Assembly: GCA_029261375.1 (NCBI GenBank)
Contig: JAJDBL010000241.1
Location: 1 to 7,718, forward strand
Length of the DNA stretch: 7,718 bases
Reading direction: 5' to 3'
Origin: Nitrospirales bacterium
GTDB taxonomy: Bacteria > Nitrospirota > Nitrospiria > Nitrospirales > UBA2166
The stretch's first letter is position 1. The number at the start of each line of letters is the position of its first letter. The notes under the pieces were generated by a model that was not told where the DNA came from, ran no database searches, and saw only the letters and a program-made list of their open reading frames with translations. Below, one piece after another: positions 1 to 7,531 of the stretch. Position numbers and translations under genes: made by a program.

Positions 1-163
1 AGCGGGCGACCAGTTTGCCGCCGGATTCCTGTATGGTTTCACCGAAGGCATGGGGAGCGAAAAATGCGCCCGCCTCGGCGCCATGGCTGCAGCTGAAGTG
101 ATCAGCCATATCGGCCCAAGACCTGAAGTGCCTTACGCGGACTTTTTGACGAAGGTGGCGTAG
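1..163 (+). CDS. PfkB-family sugar kinase, adenosine kinase-like, C-terminal end (5' truncated)
   Basis: The frame starting at base 2 reads 53 residues to a TAG at 161-163. It opens with AGDQFAAGFLYG, which matches the conserved C-terminal PfkB signature (GAGD-x-F-x-x-G). In that family the Asp is the catalytic base that activates the sugar hydroxyl for phosphate transfer from ATP, and the neighbouring glycines form the anion hole. The Q-F-A-A-G-F-L-Y-G wording and the following alanine-rich helix (LGAMAAAEVISHIG) resemble bacterial adenosine kinases more than ribokinases or fructokinases, but the substrate cannot be settled from this fragment. It would be a cytoplasmic purine-salvage or sugar kinase. 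The rest of the gene lies left of the window. The stop falls where the family normally ends, so the 3' end looks intact. It is followed in the same frame by a decayed activator fragment. Confidence 0.85.
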   Translation, partial: AGDQFAAGFLYGFTEGMGSEKCARLGAMAAAEVISHIGPRPEVPYADFLTKVA

Positions 164-349
164 CACTCCCAAGCGAAGCGTTGCAGTTCTAGGAGCGTTA
201 TATCTCCGTCAGAACCCAGCGAGGCTGGCGAACGACTCGGCATGAAGCGCACGACACTTCAACATCGTATAGAAGAAGCTCGGGATTCAGCCACCCAGCC
301 GCACGGCCACCGTCCTCACACAGGACCGATGAGTTTCCTCGATCTCTAA
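164..349 (+). pseudogene. Relic of a sigma-54-dependent activator C-terminus (Fis-type HTH)
   Basis: The frame directly after the kinase stop stays open to a TAA at 347-349. Bases 230-271 encode ERLGMKRTTLQHRI, which matches the Fis-type helix-turn-helix at the end of the large regulator in this window ([14 protein letters not shown]) at 8 of 14 residues and is the standard pattern in bacterial enhancer-binding proteins. Just before it, VIS at 197-205 and a Pro/Ser/Glu stretch look like a damaged form of the usual W-V-I-x-G-P-x-G-A-A lead-in. There is no start codon with a ribosome binding site, no AAA+ domain and no intact first helix, so I read it as the remains of a deleted activator gene. 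After the HTH the frame continues into a His/Pro/Gly-rich tail unlike these proteins. It lies tail-to-tail with the large regulator, on the opposite strand, so it is not simply that gene's own end. Confidence 0.6.
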
Positions 350-415
350 ACGATCCCTTCTCTTATTTGACGAGGCGGGGTACCTCAGGCGCGGGAAGGT
401 GAGCGCGACTCTAGG
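350..415. other. Short spacer between the activator relic and the regulator stop codon
   Basis: This is a 66-base gap between the TAA of the relic and the stop codon of the minus-strand regulator. It contains a GGGGTACCTC near-palindrome at about 377-386 but no hairpin followed by a T-run in either direction. I see no convincing factor-independent terminator for the large gene. Confidence 0.5.
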
Positions 416-3400
416 TCACTCCGGTTTTTTTAGTCCCAGTTTCTTCATTCGTGAGATCAGCGTTGTTGGTTTGACCCCAAGTAGCTCAGCCGCGCCATCA
501 GCGCCGTAGACTTTCCAATCGCTGCGTTGTAGGCCCGCCAACACGTTCTCACGGTCGCGACGCTCCATCTCTGCCGCTGAAAACACCTCACCCTCTTCGG
601 CTGCCTTCGCAACTGGGGCAGCTTGCGGTAGTGGTTGCTGTGCCTGGTCAGGTTCGGGGAGGTCAAAGCGGAGCACACCGCCTCGGGCCGTAATGACGGC
701 CCGCTCGATCACGTTCTGTAGCTCACGCACATTCCCCGGCCAGTCATACCGTTGAAGTTCCAACACATGTCCCTGCGTCAGACGTGGCTCAACACTTTTC
801 AGTCTCTTGGCCGCAATCTCCATTAGGTGTGCCGCCAATAACGGAATGTCTTCCGTCCGACGACGAAGCGGTACGACTTCGATAGGGAAGACGTTCAACC
901 TATAGTAGAGGTCCTGCCGGAATCGCCCAGCTTCGACCTCTTTTTTCAAGTCGCGATTGGTGGCCGCAATGATCCGTACATCCACCTGGCGAGTCCGATC
1001 GTCTCCAACGCGTTCATACTGCTGTTCTTGCAGCACTCGCAACAGCTTACTCTGAAGTTCCAACGGGATTTCTCCTACTTCATCAAGAAAGAGTGTCCCT
1101 CCGTCCGCGACCTCAAAGCGTCCAGACCTGTCTTTCATGGCCCCGGTGAACGAGCCCTTCTCGTGGCCGAAGAATTCGCTTTCGTAGAGTTCCCTAGGGA
1201 TGGAGGCGCAGTTCACTCGAACCAATGCTCGACTCTGTCGTCCACTCCGTTTGTGAATCTCATGAGCAACGAGTTCTTTCCCTGTCCCAGATTCTCCGAG
1301 GATCAGGACACTCGCATCCGTAGGCGCGACCATGTCGATCTGACCAAGCACGTCACGCAGCGCTGCGCTCCGCCCGATGATATCCCCGAACCCCTGTTCA
1401 GCTTTGATCTCCTCTTGTAAATACAGGTTTTCTTGCTCCAGTCGATTCTTCAGTCGCTGGAGTTCTGCCAATGCTTCACGAAGCTTCTCTTCGTTCGTCT
1501 TGCGCTCTTCATACAAGCCCGCGTTTTCCAGAGAAATGGCGGCTTGCGCTGCAAGGCTCTGTAAGATCTCGACGCGGTCGGAGGTAAACACGCCGGAGAC
1601 AAGATTGTGCTCCAGGTACAAGACTCCGGTCGTATCTCCCCTGCTCGTGATGGGAACACAGAGCACCGACCGAGGTCGTGAACGGCGAATCACGGCATCC
1701 CCTGCAAAGCGGGGGTCTTCGACCGCCTCTGCGATCGCCAATATCTCTTTCGTCCGGGCGACGTAGTTCACGATGCTGGCGGGGACATCCTCCGCTGAAT
1801 CAAGCTGGATCGAGGGGCGATACCGCAGCTCACCTTGATCGAACGTACTCGACGCTTCTATCAGTAACCTGCCTTCTTTTGACAGTAGGAGGTATCCACG
1901 TTGAGCACCGGCCGTCTCAACTCCAATCCGGATCAGCTTCTTGACGAGTCCGTCCAGGTCGACCTCTTTCGATATCGTGCGTGATGCCTTCATCACCGTG
2001 GCAAAATCAAGGGCCGTTCCTGTACTACTAACGAGCGTGAGAAAGGGCATCGACGTGGCACCCTCTGATCGCGCGGATTTTGACCCGCCTGCGATGAGTC
2101 CGCTGTGCTCCGCCGCCAGCATGCGTGCCTTTCTCGTAGCGCCCCACAGTTGATATCCGTGATGGGCCTCGCTGAGATAGACCGCGGCGATCTTCTGTCG
2201 TTTCTGAGCTAGCCAAAACAGACCGGCTCGTTCACGCGCGAGGGATTCTTCTTGGAGATATCCACTGCGACCGGATTCCTCGATTGCGCGATCATATAGC
2301 TCGGCCGCCTTCCACCCCTCCCCTTCGAGTCGCGCAATCTCGGCGGCGACAAGGAGCGATTTATGCAGAAAATTCTCAGGGCAACTGTCGGCCCACCGCT
2401 GCAGCTGCTGCTGTCGTTTCTTGATCTGATTGATGTATTCGGAGCGGGATCCATCTTTGAGTTGTTCAGCGACAGCCGCCGCAATGAGGGCTGCGTAGAA
2501 CCCGTGAATCGTGGTGGAGACATGGCCCAAGATGAACGACAGGTCAGCCTCTGCTTGTTCCGAATAACGTTGCGCTTGTCCTATTTGACCATAGAGGTAC
2601 AACACCTGGCTCTTGATGATGTTGTAGTGACACATTGCTGGACCTGCCTTCCGGGACACCAGGTCGTCCATGAACTCTTGATCGCCTATCCCTTCGAACA
2701 CAAACGAGCTGGGGTCCGGTGTCTTTCCAGCCAAGTCTAGGGTGGCACGCATCACGGCTATCGAAGGATCGGTCCCATGTTGATTGCGGGTCTTCCGGCC
2801 GAATCGGATCATCTCCTCCAGCTCGGGCACAAGATCCTTCAGGTGGGTACCGAGGTGAAACAGGCACAATGACCTGTTGTAACGGTGATAGCCGGCAAAC
2901 TGGAGTTCACCGGACTGCAGCCCTGCTTGAAAACCACGACGGTTGAACGCGTCAAACTCTCGCAGGTGTTGAGTCCAATGATTGATGGAGGTACAGAACA
3001 TGTGCGTGGTTCTACACAGCTGTGTCGCATTCGCATATTTCTCGCTGAGCGCCATGGCCAGTTGGCCGTAGCTATAGGCGTCCTGGTAGTTGTGGAGCAC
3101 GGCACTATGCAGTAAGCCCAAGAACGCATACCCAATTGCGGAATCAGGGGTATGCCCATGGGTCAGCGAAAGATTGACGAGTCGTGCAGTGGCAACACGG
3201 GACAATCCAGGATCCGCGATATAGCCCAGTGGAAGGAGGTTCCCTAACAGCCGAAACGCAATCTCCATATCGCGTGACGTCACCGCTGGCGACTCGATCA
3301 GCGATTGTGGATCGCGTTCGTTCAGCGCAGCCGGGTAGCGTTCTAATTCTTCACGAAGCGCCACTTCCATGTCTCCAGTTGGCATCGTGATACCCAACTT

Positions 3401-5950
3401 CTCCAGTGCCTCGCGGCACGTCGCGATAGCTTCACTGTAATTCCCACTCAAGGTCTGCTGGACGACCAGGGCACTCAGGACCTCCGCTTGCTCCAGCGGT
3501 GTTCTCAACTTCGAGCGCATAGTGCCGATCAACTGCTGAGATACCTCAAGGTCACCTCGCAGATATTCAGCATCCACCCGTACTCGGTGAAGATCACGGG
3601 CGAGCTCGTACTCTGTCTGCCAACTATCATTGGGGAGCAAACTCAGACCGGCGACCGCGTAGTCGCGTGCGGCCACATATGCGGTGGCAGAGACGGCTCG
3701 ACCAGCGGCTTCCAGGTTGAGCGTCGCGAGTTCCTTCTTGCCGGCGTCGTCTTCGAGCAGGCCGGCTCCAATGTTGAGGTGGTCTACGATTTCGAATAGG
3801 CGCTCGGATGTCGTGGTATCCGGAATACCAGACTGGAGTTGTACGCCGATCTGGCGGTGCACCTCCTGTCTCGTCTGCTCGCTAAGCATGGCATACGCCG
3901 CCTGTTGCACACGATCATGTGCAAAGCGCAGGATTGTGCTCTCGGGAGGCACTTCGGGATGGGTCTGTTTTCTGGACGCATCGCGATGGTGAACAACCAG
4001 TCCCGCTTCTATGGCCGGATGTATCTCATCAAACGCGTTCTTCTTCTGATTGGTGACTATCAAATCAAGTGTCGCAAGATCGAAACGACTGCCGATGCAT
4101 GCCGCCAGTTTCACCACTTCAAGCGTTGCGTGCGGCAAGTCTTCCAAGCGACTCACCATGAGATCGGCCACGTTGCTCGTAATGTTCATCGCCTTCAGCT
4201 GTTCGATGTCGCAGTTCCACCGATTCGCCGAATAGTCGAACCTCAGCGTTCCCTTCCCATGTAGCCTTGTCAGAAGTTGACTAAGAAAAAATGGATTTCC
4301 GGCAGTCTTGTCCAGGAGTAACTGCTGCAACTGCTCGACGTACTCACCATCACCATGCAACGTATCCGACAGCAATTGCGTAACGGATTCAGGAGAAAGG
4401 GGACCGACCGCGAGCTGACTCACACGGACACGCTCTTCAGATGACAGCGCACTCACTGCGGTCATGAGCGGGTGTGACACATCAACCTCGTTATCTCGAT
4501 ACGCCCCAATCAGTAAAAGGTGCTGGATGGCGTCATCGGTCAAAATCGTATCAATGAGTGCGAGCGAGGCTGGATCAACCCACTGTAAATCGTCGAGGAA
4601 AATGACCAATGGATGCTCTAGCTGACAGAACACGCGTATGAAATTCTGGAACACGAGCTTGAAGCGGTTCCGGCTCGCAGCGACATCCAACTCGGGGCTG
4701 GGCGGCTGAGGCCCAATCACATGGACAACCTCGGGGATCAAATCAACTACTAACTGGCCGTTGCCATCGAGCGCTTCAGTGAGCTTGTCCTTCCAGACGA
4801 GAAGGGCATCGTCCGATTCGGTGAGCAACTGTCGTATGAGTTCGCTGAGGGTAGAAACGAAGGCGCTATATGGGACGGTCAACCGCAGTTGGTCGAACTT
4901 TCCCGACACAAAGTAGCCGTGGCGTTCAGTGACTGGAGCGTGCACGGCGTGGACGAGTGCAGATTTTCCGATCCCAGAGTAGCCAGAGACGAGTGCGAAT
5001 TCGACGCCACCTCGGCCGGCACGGTCAAAGGCACTCATCAATGTCTGCAGCGTATCCTCCCTCCCGTACAGCTTTTGGGGAATGGAGAACCAATCCCTGA
5101 CATCGTGCCGCCCCGGGAAAAATTCTTCCGAATCTCCCTGGAGATGCTCTTGACATAAACGAAGGTCGTGTACGATGCCCGACGCGCTCTGGTACCGATC
5201 CTCCGGCGCCTTCTCTATCAGTTTGCTAATGACCGCCCCGAACGAGTGCGGCACATCTTGACGCTTCTCTCGCAGTAGGGGTGGCGGAACAGCAATGTGA
5301 TGGTAGACCAAGTCCAATGGATTGATGGCTTGAAACGGGCGGATGCCACTGAATAGCTCGAACAGCGTCACACCAAGCGAGTAAAAGTCGCTCCTGTAGT
5401 CGACGGGTCTGTTCATCCGGCCGGTCTGCTCAGGTGAAATATAGGCGAGAGTGCCTTCGAGTTTGCTGGGATGGGACACGGGCAAGTGGTCTTCGGCCTG
5501 CCGCATCGAGATGTTGAAGTCTATGAGCGTCACCGTGCCAGCCGAGTCGACCAGCACATTGGCAGGATTGATGTCTCGGTGCACGACATGCTGGCGATGC
5601 ACCGCCTCCAGCACTGTCGCGAGGCCGATGGCTCTGTGTAGCCTTGCCCCAAGGTCAAACGGTGTAGCGCGAATATACTCGGCGAGCGTCGAGCCGCCTC
5701 GATCCTCAATGATCAGATCAAACGCATGCGCATGCGACACAAGCCCATAGGCCTTGGGCACGCCGTCCACAGAGAGACCTGACAGAATATCGAATTCATG
5801 CTTGATGGCCACTACGTCCTCTTCAGTGGCAATGTCCACCAGCAAAGACTTGATGATCACCGGCGCTCGATCACTCTCGCGCACCGCCCGATGTACGGCA
5901 CGCCGCGCGCTCCGGAATAGTTCCTCGTAGCCTGTATAACCGTCGAGCAT
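416..5950 (-). CDS. Ser/Thr kinase - signalling ATPase - TPR-like - GAF - sigma-54 activator AAA+ - Fis HTH fusion regulator
   Basis: This 1844-residue cytoplasmic protein probably links signal sensing directly to sigma-54 transcription. (1) Hanks kinase, about 1-270: K34, E52, HRD 124-126, N131, D144 in DFN, SPE 172-174; the glycine-rich loop is poor in glycine. (2) AAA_16-type ATPase, about 293-600: Walker A GYSGIGKS 323-330, Walker [13 protein letters not shown] 448-459. (3) Helical TPR-like region, about 600-1290. (4) GAF, about 1326-1478. (5) Coiled coil, about 1480-1516. (6) Sigma-54 AAA+, about 1522-1750: Walker A GESGTGKE 1552-1559, sigma-54 loop GSFTGA 1599-1604 (consensus GAFTGA), Walker B LFLDE 1620-1624, WPGNVREL 1737-1744. 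(7) Ala/Pro/Gln-rich linker, then Fis HTH, about 1793-1838. The ATG at 5950 is preceded by AGGA at 7 bases. No frameshift or receiver domain is seen. Domains 1-4 match HstK-type cyanobacterial kinases, whose C-terminus is a histidine kinase; here an activator replaces it. The controlled genes are unknown. Confidence 0.93.
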   Translation of the reverse strand: MLDGYTGYEELFRSARRAVHRAVRESDRAPVIIKSLLVDIATEEDVVAIKHEFDILSGLSVDGVPKAYGLVSHAHAFDLIIEDRGGSTLAEYIRATPFDLGARLHRAIGLATVLEAVHRQHVVHRDINPANVLVDSAGTVTLIDFNISMRQAEDHLPVSHPSKLEGTLAYISPEQTGRMNRPVDYRSDFYSLGVTLFELFSGIRPFQAINPLDLVYHHIAVPPPLLREKRQDVPHSFGAVISKLIEKAPEDRYQSASGIVHDLRLCQEHLQGDSEEFFPGRHDVRDWFSIPQKLYGREDTLQTLMSAFDRAGRGGVEFALVSGYSGIGKSALVHAVHAPVTERHGYFVSGKFDQLRLTVPYSAFVSTLSELIRQLLTESDDALLVWKDKLTEALDGNGQLVVDLIPEVVHVIGPQPPSPELDVAASRNRFKLVFQNFIRVFCQLEHPLVIFLDDLQWVDPASLALIDTILTDDAIQHLLLIGAYRDNEVDVSHPLMTAVSALSSEERVRVSQLAVGPLSPESVTQLLSDTLHGDGEYVEQLQQLLLDKTAGNPFFLSQLLTRLHGKGTLRFDYSANRWNCDIEQLKAMNITSNVADLMVSRLEDLPHATLEVVKLAACIGSRFDLATLDLIVTNQKKNAFDEIHPAIEAGLVVHHRDASRKQTHPEVPPESTILRFAHDRVQQAAYAMLSEQTRQEVHRQIGVQLQSGIPDTTTSERLFEIVDHLNIGAGLLEDDAGKKELATLNLEAAGRAVSATAYVAARDYAVAGLSLLPNDSWQTEYELARDLHRVRVDAEYLRGDLEVSQQLIGTMRSKLRTPLEQAEVLSALVVQQTLSGNYSEAIATCREALEKLGITMPTGDMEVALREELERYPAALNERDPQSLIESPAVTSRDMEIAFRLLGNLLPLGYIADPGLSRVATARLVNLSLTHGHTPDSAIGYAFLGLLHSAVLHNYQDAYSYGQLAMALSEKYANATQLCRTTHMFCTSINHWTQHLREFDAFNRRGFQAGLQSGELQFAGYHRYNRSLCLFHLGTHLKDLVPELEEMIRFGRKTRNQHGTDPSIAVMRATLDLAGKTPDPSSFVFEGIGDQEFMDDLVSRKAGPAMCHYNIIKSQVLYLYGQIGQAQRYSEQAEADLSFILGHVSTTIHGFYAALIAAAVAEQLKDGSRSEYINQIKKRQQQLQRWADSCPENFLHKSLLVAAEIARLEGEGWKAAELYDRAIEESGRSGYLQEESLARERAGLFWLAQKRQKIAAVYLSEAHHGYQLWGATRKARMLAAEHSGLIAGGSKSARSEGATSMPFLTLVSSTGTALDFATVMKASRTISKEVDLDGLVKKLIRIGVETAGAQRGYLLLSKEGRLLIEASSTFDQGELRYRPSIQLDSAEDVPASIVNYVARTKEILAIAEAVEDPRFAGDAVIRRSRPRSVLCVPITSRGDTTGVLYLEHNLVSGVFTSDRVEILQSLAAQAAISLENAGLYEERKTNEEKLREALAELQRLKNRLEQENLYLQEEIKAEQGFGDIIGRSAALRDVLGQIDMVAPTDASVLILGESGTGKELVAHEIHKRSGRQSRALVRVNCASIPRELYESEFFGHEKGSFTGAMKDRSGRFEVADGGTLFLDEVGEIPLELQSKLLRVLQEQQYERVGDDRTRQVDVRIIAATNRDLKKEVEAGRFRQDLYYRLNVFPIEVVPLRRRTEDIPLLAAHLMEIAAKRLKSVEPRLTQGHVLELQRYDWPGNVRELQNVIERAVITARGGVLRFDLPEPDQAQQPLPQAAPVAKAAEEGEVFSAAEMERRDRENVLAGLQRSDWKVYGADGAAELLGVKPTTLISRMKKLGLKKPE

Positions 5951-5957
5951 CGATTCG

Positions 5958-5961
5958 TCCT
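5958..5961 (-). promoter_or_regulatory. Ribosome binding site of the large regulator
   Basis: On the minus strand AGGA lies 7 bases upstream of the ATG at 5950. It supports this start, as does the protein beginning directly with the family-typical lead-in to the kinase fold ([11 protein letters not shown]). Confidence 0.6.
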
Positions 5962-6046
5962 AGATCAGCTTGGGCAGGGCAAAATGTCGCGTGTGATGCC
6001 GATCAATTCGTATGGCGCTTCACTTTAGACCTTTCTCGTTTCAGCG

Positions 6047-6064
6047 GCAACGAATTTTCGCTGC
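6047..6064. promoter_or_regulatory. Near-palindromic 18-base site, possible operator or activator site
   Basis: Half-sites GCAACGAA and TTCGCTGC are separated by two bases and match as an inverted repeat at 7 of 8 positions. The size and symmetry suit a dimeric HTH protein such as a Fis-type activator. It lies about 100 bases upstream of the regulator start and 310 upstream of the cytochrome. No second copy is visible in the region, so the function is a guess. Confidence 0.25.
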
Positions 6065-6117
6065 GAACCGATGATCACTCCAGGTTAGCCGCTCACGATA
6101 CGTATGAAACAACATTT

Positions 6118-6148
6118 AAATCAATGAGTTAGAAATATTAATTGATTT
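6118..6148. repeat. AT-rich inverted repeat in the divergent promoter region
   Basis: AAATCAAT at 6118-6125 and ATTGATTT at 6141-6148 are perfect 8-base inverted arms with 15 bases between them. The centres are about two helical turns apart, so the arms would face the same side of the DNA, as for a dimeric regulator. The AT-rich composition makes chance more likely, and it could equally be part of a promoter. Confidence 0.35.
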
Positions 6149-6257
6149 GTACTCCGGTTGAACACAGCGTCTACGGGACCAATCGAGCTACATAAATCTG
6201 TTGAGCAGCCTCGTACTTGACGAGCACGACATGACCATAAAAAACAATGGAAGAAAA

Positions 6258-6285
6258 TGTGAGGCATATCGCCTCATAATTTTTT
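6258..6285 (+). terminator. Intrinsic terminator-like hairpin upstream of the P460 gene
   Basis: TGTGAGGC (6258-6265) pairs with GCCTCATA (6271-6278) across a five-base ATATC loop. This gives an 8-pair stem with one G-T pair, followed at once by AATTTTTT, the classic factor-independent layout. Read on the minus strand the hairpin is also followed by a T-rich run, so it could act both ways. It ends about 90 bases before the cytochrome start codon and no gene on the plus strand ends just before it. It may therefore be an attenuator in the P460 leader, the end of a small RNA, or a stop for transcripts entering from either side. Confidence 0.5.
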
Positions 6286-6374
6286 GTGCATATCTATCTC
6301 ACCACTCCAAGTGTATGATAAATAACAATTTCCTGTCGGAGGATTTCACATTTACTTCTTATAAAGGGGGGAAC

Positions 6375-6986
6375 ATGAAACTATCAAGGCAAACAGGAGG
6401 ATGGGGCGTCGTATCACTCGTCGTCGGCGCCCTTGTTGTGGGGATGGTGCTTCTACTCAGTCCGCCATCATCAGTTGCAGGATCAGGTGAGTCCTGGGCA
6501 AAGTTTGATGCGGATGGAAACCTCATCAGACCAGAGGGCTATCGAGAGTGGGTCTATGTGGGAACCCCCGTCACCCCAAACGAGTTGAATGATGGGAAGG
6601 CACCCTTTCCCGAATTTCACTCTGTCTACATCGACCCGGACAGCTTTGCCCACTTCAAGAAGACCGGGGAGTTTCGAGATGGGACCATCTTGGTGAAGGA
6701 ACTCATTAGTATCGGATCGAAGGAAGCCTCGAGTGGAAAAGGCTATTTCATGGGTGACTACATCGGCCTCGAGGCAACGGTGAAGGACACCAAACGCTAC
6801 GCGAAGGAGCCGGGACATTGGGCCTATTTCAGCTACAGCGCTGCGCCACCCTCGGCGACGGCAACGCTGAAATCCAAAGTCCAACCGTTCAAGACCGAAT
6901 CATGCAATCTCTGCCACCAGGGATTTGCAGAGCATGATTGGGTGTTCATGCAATATTATCCGGTGCTCAGAGCTGCGAAGCCATGA
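6375..6986 (+). CDS. Exported c-type cytochrome P460 family protein
   Basis: This 203-residue protein has a basic N-terminus, a hydrophobic segment at about 10-29 and a likely cleavage after VAG near residue 36, placing it in the periplasm. The body (GYREWVYVGTPVTPNELNDG, then YIDPDSFAHFKKTGEFRDGT, then GKGYFMGDYIGLEATVKD) closely follows Nitrosomonas europaea cytochrome P460 as I remember it. CNLCH at 177-181 is the c-type heme site. By that alignment K108 matches Lys70, which cross-links to the heme, and E133 matches Glu96, the pocket acid needed for hydroxylamine oxidation. N. europaea Arg44 is His82 here. Known P460s oxidise hydroxylamine (with NO to nitrous oxide or related products), so that role or NO/hydroxylamine detoxification is likely. 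The start at 6375 is chosen over 6201 because GGGGGG sits just upstream and the signal peptide begins there. The stop overlaps the next gene. Confidence 0.92.
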   Translation: MKLSRQTGGWGVVSLVVGALVVGMVLLLSPPSSVAGSGESWAKFDADGNLIRPEGYREWVYVGTPVTPNELNDGKAPFPEFHSVYIDPDSFAHFKKTGEFRDGTILVKELISIGSKEASSGKGYFMGDYIGLEATVKDTKRYAKEPGHWAYFSYSAAPPSATATLKSKVQPFKTESCNLCHQGFAEHDWVFMQYYPVLRAAKP

Positions 6987-7351
6987 GAGAAGAGAACCAC
7001 CAACCACATGGCATATTCGCATTGGCCATGGTTTTGGTCACCTGCTCTGTGATGGTCGCGGTTCCGCAGCTGGTCGGTCTGGCACAGGGTGAGACGTCTA
7101 CGGATATTCTTGAAACGGCGCGAGCCCAGATTCATGTCGATGGATCTGGCGACTGGCTTCGCGCACGGTTTCCCAAGGACCTGGAACCAATCGCGTTGGC
7201 ACCAGGTGGAGGAGGAACCGTCGTCGTGCTCTATTCCAAGAAGGCCGACATATCGATCCCCCTATGCACCAAGTTCGACGTGATTCTTGGTGCCAAGGCA
7301 GGGCACGTTGTCGAAGGCTGGGAATGCGACCACCTTCGCTGCAAAGAGTAG
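6983..7351 (+). CDS. Small exported protein of unknown function, coupled to the P460 gene
   Basis: This 122-residue protein is not one I recognise. The ATG at 6983 overlaps the cytochrome stop codon as ATGA, so translation is probably coupled; an in-frame ATG at 6938 lies inside the cytochrome and would place extra polar residues before the export signal. Residues 11-34 are hydrophobic (IFALAMVLVTCSVMVAVPQL and following), with a likely signal cleavage near LAQ-GET at about 35, leaving a periplasmic domain of about 87 residues. That domain has a glycine-rich turn (PGGGGTVVVLY, about 74-84) and three cysteines, C95, C115 and C120, the last two spaced C-x4-C close to the C-terminus. There is no CxxCH heme site. 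The cysteines could form a disulfide or bind a metal. Its position suggests it helps mature, anchor or serve the cytochrome, but that is inference. Confidence 0.75.
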   Translation: MREENHQPHGIFALAMVLVTCSVMVAVPQLVGLAQGETSTDILETARAQIHVDGSGDWLRARFPKDLEPIALAPGGGGTVVVLYSKKADISIPLCTKFDVILGAKAGHVVEGWECDHLRCKE

Positions 7352-7354
7352 TTC

Positions 7355-7370
7355 TCTCGCGCTAGCGAGA
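7355..7370 (+). repeat. Six-pair hairpin just after the P460 operon
   Basis: TCTCGC and GCGAGA pair perfectly across a GCTA loop, three bases after the stop codon of the small exported protein. No T-run follows, so it is not a standard intrinsic terminator, but it could protect the 3' end of the message. Confidence 0.45.
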
Positions 7371-7402
7371 CCTACCAGCCTCTGCCGGCTGAAGTTCGGC
7401 AC

Positions 7403-7439
7403 TCGCCACTCCTTTATGCAATGTCAGAAGGGGTGGCGA
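7403..7439 (+). terminator. Strong hairpin, possible terminator or 3' stabiliser of the P460 operon
   Basis: TCGCCACTCCTT (7403-7414) pairs with AAGGGGTGGCGA (7428-7439) over 12 bases with a single G-T pair and a 13-base loop. It lies 51 bases after the operon's last stop codon, where a terminator would be expected. The run after the stem (ATGTCTCAGTTTCT) is only mildly T-rich and begins late, so termination by this hairpin alone is uncertain. Confidence 0.45.
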
Positions 7440-7441
7440 AT

Positions 7442-7531
7442 GTCTCAGTTTCTAATTCGGACCTGATTTCAATCTGCCAGGTCATGTATAGGTTGTGGAT
7501 GCTCTTCCAACACGATGCCCGGAACTGAGAC
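7442..7531 (+). repeat. Long-range inverted repeat enclosing smaller hairpins
   Basis: GTCTCAGTTTC (7442-7452) and GGAACTGAGAC (7521-7531) form 11-base inverted arms with only one G-T pair. Between them GACCTG (7460-7465) pairs perfectly with CAGGTC (7478-7483), and GTTGTGGA (7492-7499) can pair with TCCAAC (7506-7511) if two bases bulge. As RNA this would fold into a closed three-way junction. The right arm overlaps the ATG-proximal part of the open frame at 7515. It may be a structured RNA, a leader element or a decayed mobile-element edge. Sequence alone cannot tell. Confidence 0.35.

Larger units (their letters stand above)
5951..6374. other. Divergent intergenic region between the regulator and the P460 operon
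   Basis: This 424-base stretch separates two divergent start codons and holds no supported gene. The open frame that extends the cytochrome upstream to 6201 has no signal peptide or domain and contains a terminator-like hairpin, so I treat it as leader. The segment 6110-6150 is clearly richer in A and T than its surroundings. It contains the inverted repeats listed separately. I could not identify sigma-70 promoters with confidence on either strand. The only GG-N10-GC arrangement seen on the plus strand is at 6175-6188 (CGGGAC, then GAGCT), and it fits the sigma-54 -24/-12 consensus poorly. Confidence 0.6.

Noticed and set aside
161..349. Readthrough of the TAG to make a PfkB kinase-HTH fusion
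   Set aside because: The kinase already ends at its family-typical length, and the following residues are a degraded HTH with an atypical tail. Nothing in the sequence suggests programmed readthrough.
1028..1420. Plus-strand open frame of 130 codons, and a series of similar plus- and minus-strand frames across 457-5750
   Set aside because: All lie inside the large regulator in other frames. The regulator has continuous domain content with intact motifs throughout, and these frames translate to low-complexity, Ser/Arg/Cys-rich sequence with no recognisable domain.
6174..6189. Possible sigma-54 promoter (GG-N10-GC)
   Set aside because: The spacing is right but the boxes read CGGGAC and GAGCT, too far from TGGCAC and TTGCA to report as a promoter.
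6201..6374. Upstream extension of the P460 frame by 58 codons to an ATG at 6201
   Set aside because: The added residues would precede the signal peptide, contain a terminator-like hairpin at DNA level, and lack a ribosome binding site as good as the one before 6375.
6483..6884. Minus-strand open frame of 133 codons opposite the P460 gene
   Set aside because: It is antisense to a cytochrome with clear family motifs and gives an Arg/Gly-rich translation with no domain.
6938..6982. Earlier ATG for the small exported protein
   Set aside because: It would lie 49 bases inside the cytochrome gene and add 15 non-hydrophobic residues in front of the signal peptide; the ATGA overlap at 6983 is the usual coupled arrangement.
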